Source of the DNA: Planctomycetota bacterium
GTDB lineage: Bacteria > Planctomycetota > Phycisphaerae > UBA1845
DNA length: 38,778 bases
Direction: 5' to 3'
NCBI GenBank assembly: GCA_029558835.1
Contig: JAKQDH010000031.1
Coordinates: forward strand, 1-38,778
This document shows positions 1-7,276 of this stretch, in pieces (the stretch's first letter is position 1; the number at the start of each line of letters is the position of its first letter). Below the pieces are notes generated by a model. That model searched no databases. It saw nothing but the letters and a program-made list of their open reading frames with translations, and was not told the origin of the DNA. The position numbers and the translations under genes are program-made.

Positions 1-24
1 CAGGCGAATGCAGCCCGGCTTGAT

Positions 25-42
25 TCTCTCTCTCTCTCTCTC
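25..42 (+). repeat. (TC)9 dinucleotide tract at the 5' end of the beta-helix gene
   Basis: Nine perfect TC units lie just before the first in-window ATG (46) of the beta-helix protein. An upstream ATG at 8 starts a hydrophobic peptide (MQPGLILSLS...) but reaches a stop at 47 in the present register. Removing one TC unit would join that ATG in frame to the large reading frame and give an N-terminus resembling a signal peptide that ends in AGA before DCPC. The tract and frames are seen directly. Slippage or phase variation is inference, and a sequencing slip is equally possible. Confidence 0.85.
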
Positions 43-45
43 GCA

Positions 46-2397
46 ATGACACCCTTGTTGCCGCGAGCCGGGGCCGACTGTCCGTGTGAGCAGGGGCAGA
101 CCTGCTGGTACGTGGCACCCATCGACCAGGATGGGCAGCAGTCTGAGTGTCTCCCCAACACCGGTAGTGGTACTGAAGAGGACCCCTTCTGCGGCATTCA
201 GTACGCCCTCTACCAGGCGTCGAGCGGGGACGTGGTGCTCGCCCTGCCGGGGGTGTATTTCGAGAGCATGATCCGGTTTCCCAACAACAAACAACTGCAG
301 TTGCGAAGTTGCGCGGGGCCGGCGGCCACGGTCGTCGTCAGACCGGAAGGGGGCGACGGCTGCATCTTCCACATCGATCGTAGCCAGGACGACCGTACGC
401 TCCTGGAAGGGTTCACAATCACCGGCGGGACCAGCGCGGGCATTCAGGTTTCCAGCGGTACCAGCCCCGTCATCCGCGGCAACGTGATTACCGGGAACTC
501 GGGTCAATACGGCGGCGGAATCTACATCTCCGGTAGCTCGCCGCTTATCTGGGGCAACGTCATCACCGACAACACGGCCACCAGCCCGCTGGACGGTGGC
601 GGCGGGGGGATTTGCTGCGACGCTGGGCAGGGCCAGACGTGCGCGCCCCAGATCGTCTGGTGCACGATCGCCTGCAATGAGGCGGCCGCCGAGGGCGGCG
701 GGGTTTGGATCGCCGGCTTGGCCCGTCCGCGCATCAGCCATTGCCTCATCGAAGGGAACTCGGCCGCCAAGGGTGGCGGGGTGTTCCAGAAGATGGTTAG
801 TTCGCTGGAGCCCGAACGGACCGTGGACTGCGTGGCGGACGGCGAGCGCAGCCCCATCATTGACGACTGCCTGATCATCGGGAATCTCGCGGTGGGCACC
901 AACGGGCTGGGCGGCGGTTTGCACTTCGATGACTGGACCCAGCCGACGGTGATCAACTGCACGCTCAGCGAGAACTGGGCCGGCAAGTACGGGGGCGGGC
1001 TCTACGCCATGCACGCCTGCGTCTACATGGACAACTGCATCCTCTCCGGCGATACAGCGGCCGAGTTGGGTCCCGAGGGCTACCTGACCAACGGCGCCTA
1101 TCTACGGTTTCGCTATTCAGACCTGCACGGCGGGCAGGGCGTGATCTACCTGAATCCGGACGTGCTCCCGAGCGTCCTTGCCTTTGCGTCTGAGCCGGGC
1201 AACATCGACGCCGATCCCCAATTCCGGGACCCGGTGCGCTGCGACTACCACGTGCGGCCGACCTCGCCCACCGTCGATGCCGGCGGCAACGCGCTGCTCC
1301 CGGACGACGACGTGGACGTCAATGAGGATGCGAACACGGACGAGACCATGCCGCTCGATCTCGATGGAAACCCGCGCATTCTGAACCTGATCGTGGACAT
1401 GGGAACCTATGAACTGACGGGGGCGGTGGCGGGCTGCCCGCCGGCCACCATCGGCGGTGCCTACCCGCCCGACCAGACCGTCGATGCGCGACAGCCGCAT
1501 CCGATCAACGACAACTCGTGCGCGGCCCAGCAGGGCATCGGGCAGGCCTCGCCGCCGGAGCCGATCCTGATTGCCGTCACGCCGCCGGTCGAGGACGCGG
1601 ATACGCTTGACTGCTGGGCCTTGTGTGAGACAGACATCACTACTGTGTGCGGGCCCAACGCCATCACCAGCGTCACGCATCTGGGCAGCGGGGTGTACCA
1701 GATCGAACTCGCCCGCCCCATCACGCCCGGCGCGGTGACCACCATCGAGTACCTGGGCGACCACAGCTTCGTGACGTACTTTGCCCATCCGGCGAACGTG
1801 GAAAGCGACATCGGGACTGTGGCGAACGCCGCCGACATCATTGCGCTGATCAATTTCCTTAATATCTGCATCCCGAACCCCGGCGATCCGAGTTGCCAGG
1901 GGGCGGGCATGTACAAGGGCGACATCAACCACTCCGGCGGATACGCGATAAGCGACCTGAATACCGAGATCAACCTGCTCAATGGCAGTGGGCTCTTTGC
2001 GCCAGGGTGGATGAACACGTCGAAGCCCGAACTGGATGGCTGTGCGCCGTCGCCGCCGGACTTCTGCACCGTTTGTACCGAAGAAGCCCCCGAGGGTCGT
2101 GGGGGCGAAGGTGAAGGGCGGGACGGAGGCGAAGGTGAGGGGCAGGGTGACATTGTCGATGCCGGCTGCTACGGGGCGGCCTTCGCGTTGTACCTGACGG
2201 GCGTGGACCTGGAGGACCGCACGGACGCGGAGTACTTCCCGCTGCTGGTGGAGGGCCTCACGCAGGTCGCGTTGACGGCGTTCGATGACGAGCAGCGTCA
2301 CGTGGTCGCCTGTGCGCTGCTTGATCCGCAACTGGTGTTCATGAGTCCGGCGGTGGAGGCGCAGATTCCGCAAATCGCGGCGCGCCTGGACCCGTAA
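46..2397 (+). CDS. Secreted right-handed parallel beta-helix protein with dockerin-like repeats
   Basis: A large, probably surface or secreted protein. Residues about 30-80 resemble the start of a pectate-lyase or polymorphic-outer-membrane-type helix (EEDPFCGIQYAL, VLALPGVY). Residues about 120-340 repeat the beta-helix rung pattern, with GGGIYISGSSP, VIRGNVITGN and GGGLH segments. Near 595-645 two calcium-loop-like units (NAADIIALINFLN; GDINHSGGYAISDLN) resemble dockerin type I repeats. A GEGEG-rich linker at about 683-702 precedes a C-terminal region of about 80 residues that I do not recognise. The frame is open to the left edge of the window, so the true start may lie upstream, or in another register across the TC tract. 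From ATG 46 no convincing signal peptide is present, which is odd for this kind of protein. Binding partner and substrate are unknown. Confidence 0.75.
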   Translation: MTPLLPRAGADCPCEQGQTCWYVAPIDQDGQQSECLPNTGSGTEEDPFCGIQYALYQASSGDVVLALPGVYFESMIRFPNNKQLQLRSCAGPAATVVVRPEGGDGCIFHIDRSQDDRTLLEGFTITGGTSAGIQVSSGTSPVIRGNVITGNSGQYGGGIYISGSSPLIWGNVITDNTATSPLDGGGGGICCDAGQGQTCAPQIVWCTIACNEAAAEGGGVWIAGLARPRISHCLIEGNSAAKGGGVFQKMVSSLEPERTVDCVADGERSPIIDDCLIIGNLAVGTNGLGGGLHFDDWTQPTVINCTLSENWAGKYGGGLYAMHACVYMDNCILSGDTAAELGPEGYLTNGAYLRFRYSDLHGGQGVIYLNPDVLPSVLAFASEPGNIDADPQFRDPVRCDYHVRPTSPTVDAGGNALLPDDDVDVNEDANTDETMPLDLDGNPRILNLIVDMGTYELTGAVAGCPPATIGGAYPPDQTVDARQPHPINDNSCAAQQGIGQASPPEPILIAVTPPVEDADTLDCWALCETDITTVCGPNAITSVTHLGSGVYQIELARPITPGAVTTIEYLGDHSFVTYFAHPANVESDIGTVANAADIIALINFLNICIPNPGDPSCQGAGMYKGDINHSGGYAISDLNTEINLLNGSGLFAPGWMNTSKPELDGCAPSPPDFCTVCTEEAPEGRGGEGEGRDGGEGEGQGDIVDAGCYGAAFALYLTGVDLEDRTDAEYFPLLVEGLTQVALTAFDDEQRHVVACALLDPQLVFMSPAVEAQIPQIAARLDP

Positions 2398-2428
2398 GCT
2401 ACATAGTACCCCCTGAAGGAGGACTCCG

Positions 2429-3352
2429 ATGATTCGGTATTCCATTCCCCGTGGCTTTGCGCGACTTCTGACCCTCGCGTGCGTGCCTCTCCTGTGCCTT
2501 TCCGCGCAGGCGCAGGCGGACCTAGAGCTCTGGGCCAGTGGGCAGATTTCAGCGCACTTCGACGCCTACACAGGGGAGTACCTTGGCGACCTGTTCGCAA
2601 CTGCGCATACGTACGGTTTTGCCTTCGGGCCCGATGGCAATGTATACGTAGCGTGGGCCGATCGGGTCTTGCGATACGATCCGGAACTGCTGGAAGTGGT
2701 CGATGTGTTCGTGCCGCCCGGCGGAGCGCTCGAAGCAATGTGCGGGTTGGTATTCGGCCCTGACGAGAACCTGTATCTGACCGGACCCGAGAGTGTAGCA
2801 CGCTACGACGGACAAACAGGACAGTTCCTCGACGTCTTCGCCGCCGAAGGGCTCGACAGTGCGTATGGCCTGCGTTTCAGTGCAGACGGCGACCTTTACG
2901 TCAGTAGCTTCCTTGCCGATAGCGTACTACGCTACGACGGACAAACCGGGCAGCTTGTGGACGCGCTGACCGCGCCTGGTGATCTTGTGGCTCCGAGCGA
3001 TCTGCTGTTCGGGCCCGATGGGCTACTGTATGTCAGCAGCTACCTTACCGGCAGCGTCGTGTGCTTCGACCCGGTTACGGGGGACTTCGTGGGCACGTTT
3101 GTACAACCGGGCAGCGGCGGGCTGAATTGGCCGGTGGGGCTCGCCTTCGGGCCCGATGGGAACCTGTACGTGGCCGACGAGCGCCGCACGCAGAACGAGA
3201 TTCTGCGTTACGACGGGGTCACCGGCGCGTACCTGGGCGTCTTCGCCTCCGGCGGCGACCACCCGACGTTCCTCGCCTTCGTCCCCGAGCCGGGCAGCCT
3301 GCTGCTGCTGGCGGGTGGGGCGCTGCTGCTGGGGCGCAAGCGACGAGCGTAA
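2429..3352 (+). CDS. PEP-CTERM-anchored beta-propeller (NHL/Vgb-like) protein
   Basis: Residues 1-30 form a signal peptide (basic start, hydrophobic core, cleavage near SAQAQA). Residues about 35-280 contain repeated blades of the form FGPDGNLYV...VLRYDGQTGQ, as in NHL/SMP-30/streptogramin-lyase-like propellers. The last 23 residues (285-307) are a textbook PEP-CTERM sorting signal: a VPEPGS motif, a hydrophobic stretch and a GRKRRA basic tail. By family knowledge it should be processed by an exosortase and displayed at the envelope or exported; no exosortase gene is in this window. A strong Shine-Dalgarno (GAAGGAGG) lies 8 bases before the ATG. The gene follows the beta-helix gene by only 31 bp, so co-transcription is plausible. 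No catalytic residues can be assigned. Confidence 0.88.
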   Translation: MIRYSIPRGFARLLTLACVPLLCLSAQAQADLELWASGQISAHFDAYTGEYLGDLFATAHTYGFAFGPDGNVYVAWADRVLRYDPELLEVVDVFVPPGGALEAMCGLVFGPDENLYLTGPESVARYDGQTGQFLDVFAAEGLDSAYGLRFSADGDLYVSSFLADSVLRYDGQTGQLVDALTAPGDLVAPSDLLFGPDGLLYVSSYLTGSVVCFDPVTGDFVGTFVQPGSGGLNWPVGLAFGPDGNLYVADERRTQNEILRYDGVTGAYLGVFASGGDHPTFLAFVPEPGSLLLLAGGALLLGRKRRA

Positions 3353-3367
3353 GAGCGTCCAACAGAA

Positions 3368-3392
3368 CCCCTCTCTCTGCGAGGGAGAGGGG
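3368..3392. repeat. Perfect-type extragenic palindrome, copy 1
   Basis: An inverted repeat CCCCTCTC..GAGAGGGG with a TCTGCGA centre, just after the PEP-CTERM gene. It is nearly identical to the copy 68 bp downstream. It may fold as an mRNA 3' hairpin, but no T-run follows it. Confidence 0.85.
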
Positions 3393-3435
3393 TCACACGC
3401 CGTGCACGGTGTTGGTTCCTCTACCCTCACCCCAG

Positions 3436-3460
3436 CCCCTCTCCCTGCGAGGGAGAGGGG
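3436..3460. repeat. Extragenic palindrome, copy 2
   Basis: An inverted repeat CCCCTCTCCC..GGGAGAGGGG preceded by CCCTCACCCCAG. It is the same family as the copy at 3368 and as the CTCTCCC/GGGAGAG stems inside the composite elements at 24781-24895 and 31893-32010. Confidence 0.85.
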
Positions 3461-3607
3461 TCTGGTCCTTGACCACTGGTCGCGGGGGGCCGAGGCGCTC
3501 TGCTTTCTGAATTCTTCATTCTGCATTCGGCCCGCCCAAACGCGGGGAGACGGCGATGTCCGCCGCGTCACTGCGGCGCAGGGTTGCGCAGCGTGATGCT
3601 GGCGTGG

Positions 3608-3835
3608 TCAGGGTCGGAGGGCGGCCGGGTGGAGCCGGGCGGGGTGCCCCGTGAGGCGATGCTGATGCTGCGGACGATGGGTACGCGAGACGCTGCGGCC
3701 GCGGCGGCGCGGGGCGGCCGCGCGCGGAAAGTACGCCTTGGCGCACTGGCGACAGCGGTGCGGTGCGTCGGTAGCGCCGGCGCGGACCACCGTGGGGTGT
3801 TCGCAGAACGGGCAAATCGTGTACAGAGCGGCCAT
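3608..3835 (-). CDS. Small zinc-ribbon protein
   Basis: A 75-residue minus-strand frame. The N-terminal half reads MAALYTICPFCEHP, then 13 residues later CRQC and AKAYFPR. This CPxC...CxxC pair is typical of short zinc-ribbon proteins common in planctomycetes. The start at 3835 was chosen because CAGGAG lies about 9 bases upstream, and the zinc ribbon starts right after it; a longer upstream extension is arginine-rich and looks non-coding. The C-terminal half is basic and low in complexity (RRRGRS, HRPQHQHR), perhaps nucleic-acid binding. It lies downstream of, and in the same direction as, the two metallopeptidase lipoproteins. It is a small frame in GC-rich DNA, so chance coding cannot be excluded. 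Confidence 0.5.
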   Translation of the reverse strand: MAALYTICPFCEHPTVVRAGATDAPHRCRQCAKAYFPRAAAPRRRGRSVSRTHRPQHQHRLTGHPARLHPAALRP

Positions 3836-3990
3836 GACCCGCGTCTCCTGAAGCCTTGCGCCGCGTGCAGGTCCGCCCGCACGCTCCCGATTCACGGTTC
3901 TAATGGTGGTCCGGATGGCGGCGTGTGGCGGCCGGCACGACCGACCCACGCCGTGGCGCGTATTCATGTCCGTGTGGCGGCCCGACCGGA

Positions 3991-5202
3991 TCAGGGGTCG
4001 GCGGCGGCCGCCGGTCCCACCGTCTCGTTCAGCAGCAAGACGCCGTCCTGGAAACCGATGGGCATGATGTCGCCGTGCAGGGGTGCTTCCATGAACTCCT
4101 GGTCCAGCAGGAACGCATCCGCCGGCGAGGCGGCGTCCATCAGGTCGGCGTCATCGTCCGTGTGGTTGAGGCCCAGCAGATGCCCCGCCTCGTGCGCGGC
4201 CACGTTGCCGATGCCGATCGCCAACTCCTGAGCCGACGGGGGCACGGTGAACATGTTCGGCGTAAACGACTGGGTGTAGATGATGGCGTCGTCGCAGAAG
4301 TCGGCGTTGTACAGGTCCACCGCCTCCGCCAGCCCGAAGGCGTTCATGCTGAAGCCGCCGAAGTAGATCGTCGAGTAGCTGTTCGGATCGGCCGGCAGCA
4401 CGTCGTCACTAGTGAGCACCGTCACGTTGAAACGCTCATAGTTCTGGACGACGGTGTCGTAGATGCCCTGCTTGATGACCTCCGTCTGTCCCTGGTAGCT
4501 GCCGTCGATGTCGCTGGCGTCGAACACGTCCAGGCGTACCATGCCCAGCAGGGGCGAGTTGACAAACGCCCCATCGAAGTCCAGCACGAGAATCTGCGGC
4601 ACCGGGGCGGGAACCACGTGCCCCGAGCTGACCCGCACGTCGATCGTGTAGTTGCCGGTGTACCCGCCGCGCTCCGCGAAGGTCGAGTGGCTGACGGCCA
4701 GGTAGTACTCGTCGCCGACGCGGCGGACGACGAAGCTGATGTACGGGTCCAGGTAACGGCTGCTGCTGTCGTTGCGGTCGTCGTTCTCGTAAACCAGTCG
4801 CTGGTCGCCGTCGAAGAGGACGACCGAGACATCCAGTTGCGAACCGGGGGCGGCCGCGTCGATGATGATGCGATCCCCGGCATCGAGCTCCCCGAGGCGG
4901 AACACGTCGATATCACCGGCGGCGGGCACGTTGCCCTGCAACTCGGCGAGACCGGTCCGATCAAACACGGCCACCATCGCCTGGGCAAACGTGTCGTTGG
5001 GCTCGCCGAACGTTTTACCCAGTGGACTGGTTAGCGAAGTATCCTTGTTGCCATCCACGAGCGTACCCGTCGGGTCGGTGTTGTCGTTGCCGTTGGGCCC
5101 GTTCCCGACGCAGCCGGTAAAGCACACGCTCGCCGCAAGAGCGGCCAGCGCCGCAAACCAGCAATGCCGATGTCCGCCCCATGTCTGGGTCAATGCGTTC
5201 AT
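3991..5202 (-). CDS. Lipoprotein metallopeptidase, metzincin-type HExxHxxGxxH (paralogue 2)
   Basis: A 403-residue envelope lipoprotein. The signal peptide ends in the lipobox FTGC, followed by a polar linker (GNGPNGNDNTDPTG). Residues about 65-185 look like a pre-peptidase C-terminal (PPC)-type beta-sandwich: EPNDTFAQA, GDIDVFRL, GDRIIIDA, LDVSVVLFD. The catalytic part has HEAGHLLGLNH at 337-347, which gives three zinc-binding histidines and the catalytic glutamate of metzincins. A downstream LMDA may act as the Met-turn. The domain order, PPC before peptidase, is reversed from the usual PPC position. The neighbouring gene on the same strand is a paralogue of the same layout. It is probably a secreted protease tethered to a membrane; its substrate is unknown. 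Confidence 0.8.
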   Translation of the reverse strand: MNALTQTWGGHRHCWFAALAALAASVCFTGCVGNGPNGNDNTDPTGTLVDGNKDTSLTSPLGKTFGEPNDTFAQAMVAVFDRTGLAELQGNVPAAGDIDVFRLGELDAGDRIIIDAAAPGSQLDVSVVLFDGDQRLVYENDDRNDSSSRYLDPYISFVVRRVGDEYYLAVSHSTFAERGGYTGNYTIDVRVSSGHVVPAPVPQILVLDFDGAFVNSPLLGMVRLDVFDASDIDGSYQGQTEVIKQGIYDTVVQNYERFNVTVLTSDDVLPADPNSYSTIYFGGFSMNAFGLAEAVDLYNADFCDDAIIYTQSFTPNMFTVPPSAQELAIGIGNVAAHEAGHLLGLNHTDDDADLMDAASPADAFLLDQEFMEAPLHGDIMPIGFQDGVLLLNETVGPAAAADP

Positions 5203-5484
5203 AGTCGCCTCACTGCCCTGGGGTCCGGAGCGACGTGTAACACGCCCGCGCGCGTGCTCGCCCTCGGGTGCGACCTGGGCATCATCGGCACGCGACCGTG
5301 CCTGGTTTCATTTCTCCGCGGTAACTTGGACAATTCGCGACAGCGCCCGTGGGGAGCGAACGATCCGGACCATCCCGCAGCCCGCCCCGCCCAACACCAG
5401 GAAGGCCCGCCCGGGCGTAGGACGACCCGCAGTCGGGGCAGCAGCACGTCGGCGGTGCCCCCTGTCCGCATATTCGCTGCCGGA
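5203..5484. other. Gap between the two peptidase paralogues
   Basis: 282 bp. A minus-strand frame contains CCCPDCGSSY, which recalls a zinc ribbon, but it has no start codon or ribosome site and ends after about 60 codons. I do not call a gene here. Confidence 0.5.
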
Positions 5485-6786
5485 CTAGTCGCTCTCCGCG
5501 TATCCGCCGGTTCTGGGCCGGTGCGCGCTAAGCAGGAGGGTAGCCCGGGCCGGCGGACCGCCGTAGTTTACGCGGGCGGCAGGTGTCTTTTCAAGGCGCC
5601 CGGCAAGGGCAGCCTGGACCGCCTCCGCATCGCCCCCCGCGGTGTTCAGGAGCGTCTGCACCCCATCCTGGTAGCCCAAGGGGAAGACCTCGGGATGCAG
5701 GGGGGCCCGCGTGAAGTACTGGTCCTGCAGCAGGCGGTTGAGACTGGCGGTAATGTCCATGAGGTCATCGTAGTCGGTCGTGTGGACCAGGCCCAGCAGG
5801 TGCCCGGCCTCGTGGCTGGCGACGTTGGCGAGCGCCTGGCTCAGCTCATCCGCGGTGGGCGAGATCACCATGAAGGCGGCGAAGGTGTCCGTGAAGACGA
5901 ACGCCTCCTGCGGGCCCAGCGTGTTGAACTCGTCCACCCCCTCCGCGACGCCGAGCAGGCCCGGATCATAGGTGCCGAAGTACACGCACGTCATCGAGTT
6001 GTCGTAGCGGGCACCCTCGCTGGTGGACAGGATGGTGACGTTGAAGCCCGCGAAGTCCTCGCGCACTCTGGCAACGACGTCGGCCACGATCTCGTCGGTC
6101 TGCCCGCGGAAGGAGCGGTCGATGTCGGCGGCGTCGAAGGGCGGGACATCCACGGGGTCACGCCCCCCCACCGTCACCTTGGTCGCCCCGGCGAAGTGCA
6201 GGAGGATCGTCTCGGGGCGGTACGGGGACTGCGGCTGGCCGGGGACTCGCTGCAAGTACAGTTGATAGGAGCCCGGGGATTCGTACAGGGGCGTGGTGGT
6301 GACGGCAAGGTAGCAATTCTCGGTCGGCTGGCGCATGACCAAGTCGATGAACGGCACCGAGTCGCCGAGGTACACGTTACGATGGTCGTTGACCAGCAGG
6401 CAGTTGCCGGAGGCATCAAACAGCGCGACGGCGCCGTTGAGCCCGTTACTCGGTTGCAGTTGGGCGTAGATGCGGTCGCCGATGGCGGCCGGTCCGAAGT
6501 CAAACACGTCGACGTCGGAGGTGTCGATGACGGCCCCGTCAATCGTGAGACCTGCGGTGGTGAGCTCGAGCGGCTCCGCCTGTTCCAGGGCGTTGTTGAG
6601 CTTCGCTTCCGTGTACAGGTCACTGGAGCCGGGATCAATGAGGGTGGAGCTGGCGGTCGAGCCATCCGATCGGTCGCCCGTCCAGCCGGCGCCGGTATCA
6701 CAACCGTGTACGAAGAGGAGTACGGCAACAAAAAGGCATGCCGACGCCAGCGGCATGCCCCGCGAGTTGGTGCTCGAAAGAAACAC
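5485..6786 (-). CDS. Lipoprotein metallopeptidase, metzincin-type HExxHxxGxxH (paralogue 1)
   Basis: A paralogue of the next gene downstream, with the same order: lipoprotein signal (LLFVHGC), a PPC-like region (DVDVFDFG, AAIGDRIYAQL, GAVALFDASGN) and a zinc site HEAGHLLGLVH at residues 325-335, followed by LMDI as a possible Met-turn. Shared landmarks include DAADIDRSFRGQT here and DASDIDGSYQGQT in the partner. I place the start at the GTG at 6786 because GGAGGGG sits 6 bases upstream; a TTG at 6804 and an ATG at 6756 are alternatives. The C-terminus carries about 40 extra residues (from KTPAARVNYGG) rich in Arg, Ala and Pro, which the paralogue lacks. The two genes are 282 bp apart and point the same way, suggesting a local duplication. 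Confidence 0.8.
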   Translation of the reverse strand: MFLSSTNSRGMPLASACLFVAVLLFVHGCDTGAGWTGDRSDGSTASSTLIDPGSSDLYTEAKLNNALEQAEPLELTTAGLTIDGAVIDTSDVDVFDFGPAAIGDRIYAQLQPSNGLNGAVALFDASGNCLLVNDHRNVYLGDSVPFIDLVMRQPTENCYLAVTTTPLYESPGSYQLYLQRVPGQPQSPYRPETILLHFAGATKVTVGGRDPVDVPPFDAADIDRSFRGQTDEIVADVVARVREDFAGFNVTILSTSEGARYDNSMTCVYFGTYDPGLLGVAEGVDEFNTLGPQEAFVFTDTFAAFMVISPTADELSQALANVASHEAGHLLGLVHTTDYDDLMDITASLNRLLQDQYFTRAPLHPEVFPLGYQDGVQTLLNTAGGDAEAVQAALAGRLEKTPAARVNYGGPPARATLLLSAHRPRTGGYAESD

Positions 6787-7276
6787 GGCTTGCCCCTCCA
6801 GCAAGGTGCGCGGAACCGGCCTGCATCCCCTCCGACACAGCCCCGAGCCGGTTACCGCGGAGGCCTTGAGGCGGCCTGGGTAGCCCGCCCGCCGGCCGGC
6901 GAAGCCGAACCGAACGGGCGGGCCACCGCCTCACGGCCTGTGCTTCTTTCCCCACCGGAATCGACTGTACGATACGCGCCGAAGCGGCAGGACCGGCCCG
7001 CGGGGGCGCGCAGCGGCGCCGCGGTGCGAAGTCCGCGGGCTTACGCCCGTACGCCGGCTTTTCTGGGACGGACTGCCGCTGCTTTTCCTGAACGCGTCGA
7101 CCTGCACGCTGGCGCACGCGCGATATAATCGCCCCGGCACGAGGCTGGGCGCGGCAGCGCGACGAGGGTGCGCAGTGACCACAACGAGCAGGCAGGCCGC
7201 GGCGGAACAGACGCGGGGCAGCGTCCGCAGATCTGCAAGTCGACCGGCCGTCTGATATCTAACCGGAGCTTATCGG
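6787..7276. other. 490-bp divergent intergenic region before addA
   Basis: No convincing gene. It holds a GC-rich inverted repeat (GCCCGCCCG at 6883-6891 and CGGGCGGGC at 6915-6923), a CGGGCttacGCCCG palindrome near 7036-7049, and a perfect TATAAT at 7124. A 26-codon GTG frame at 7175-7255 could be a leader peptide, but nothing supports it beyond its position. Confidence 0.6.
7124..7129 (+). promoter_or_regulatory. Candidate -10 box for addA
   Basis: A perfect TATAAT in very GC-rich DNA, 148 bases before the addA start. No good -35 hexamer lies 16-18 bases upstream, so this is a partial match only. It implies a leader of about 140 nt. Confidence 0.35.

Noticed and set aside
5293..5470. Zinc-ribbon-like CCCPDCGSSY in a minus-strand frame between the two peptidases
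   Set aside because: No start codon or ribosome site, and only one cysteine cluster.
5164..7128. A 654-codon plus-strand frame opposite the peptidase paralogues
   Set aside because: Shadow of the minus-strand gene; composition typical of reverse-strand frames in high GC.
7175..7255. A 26-codon GTG frame between a -10 box and addA
   Set aside because: Could be a leader peptide, but the only support is its position.
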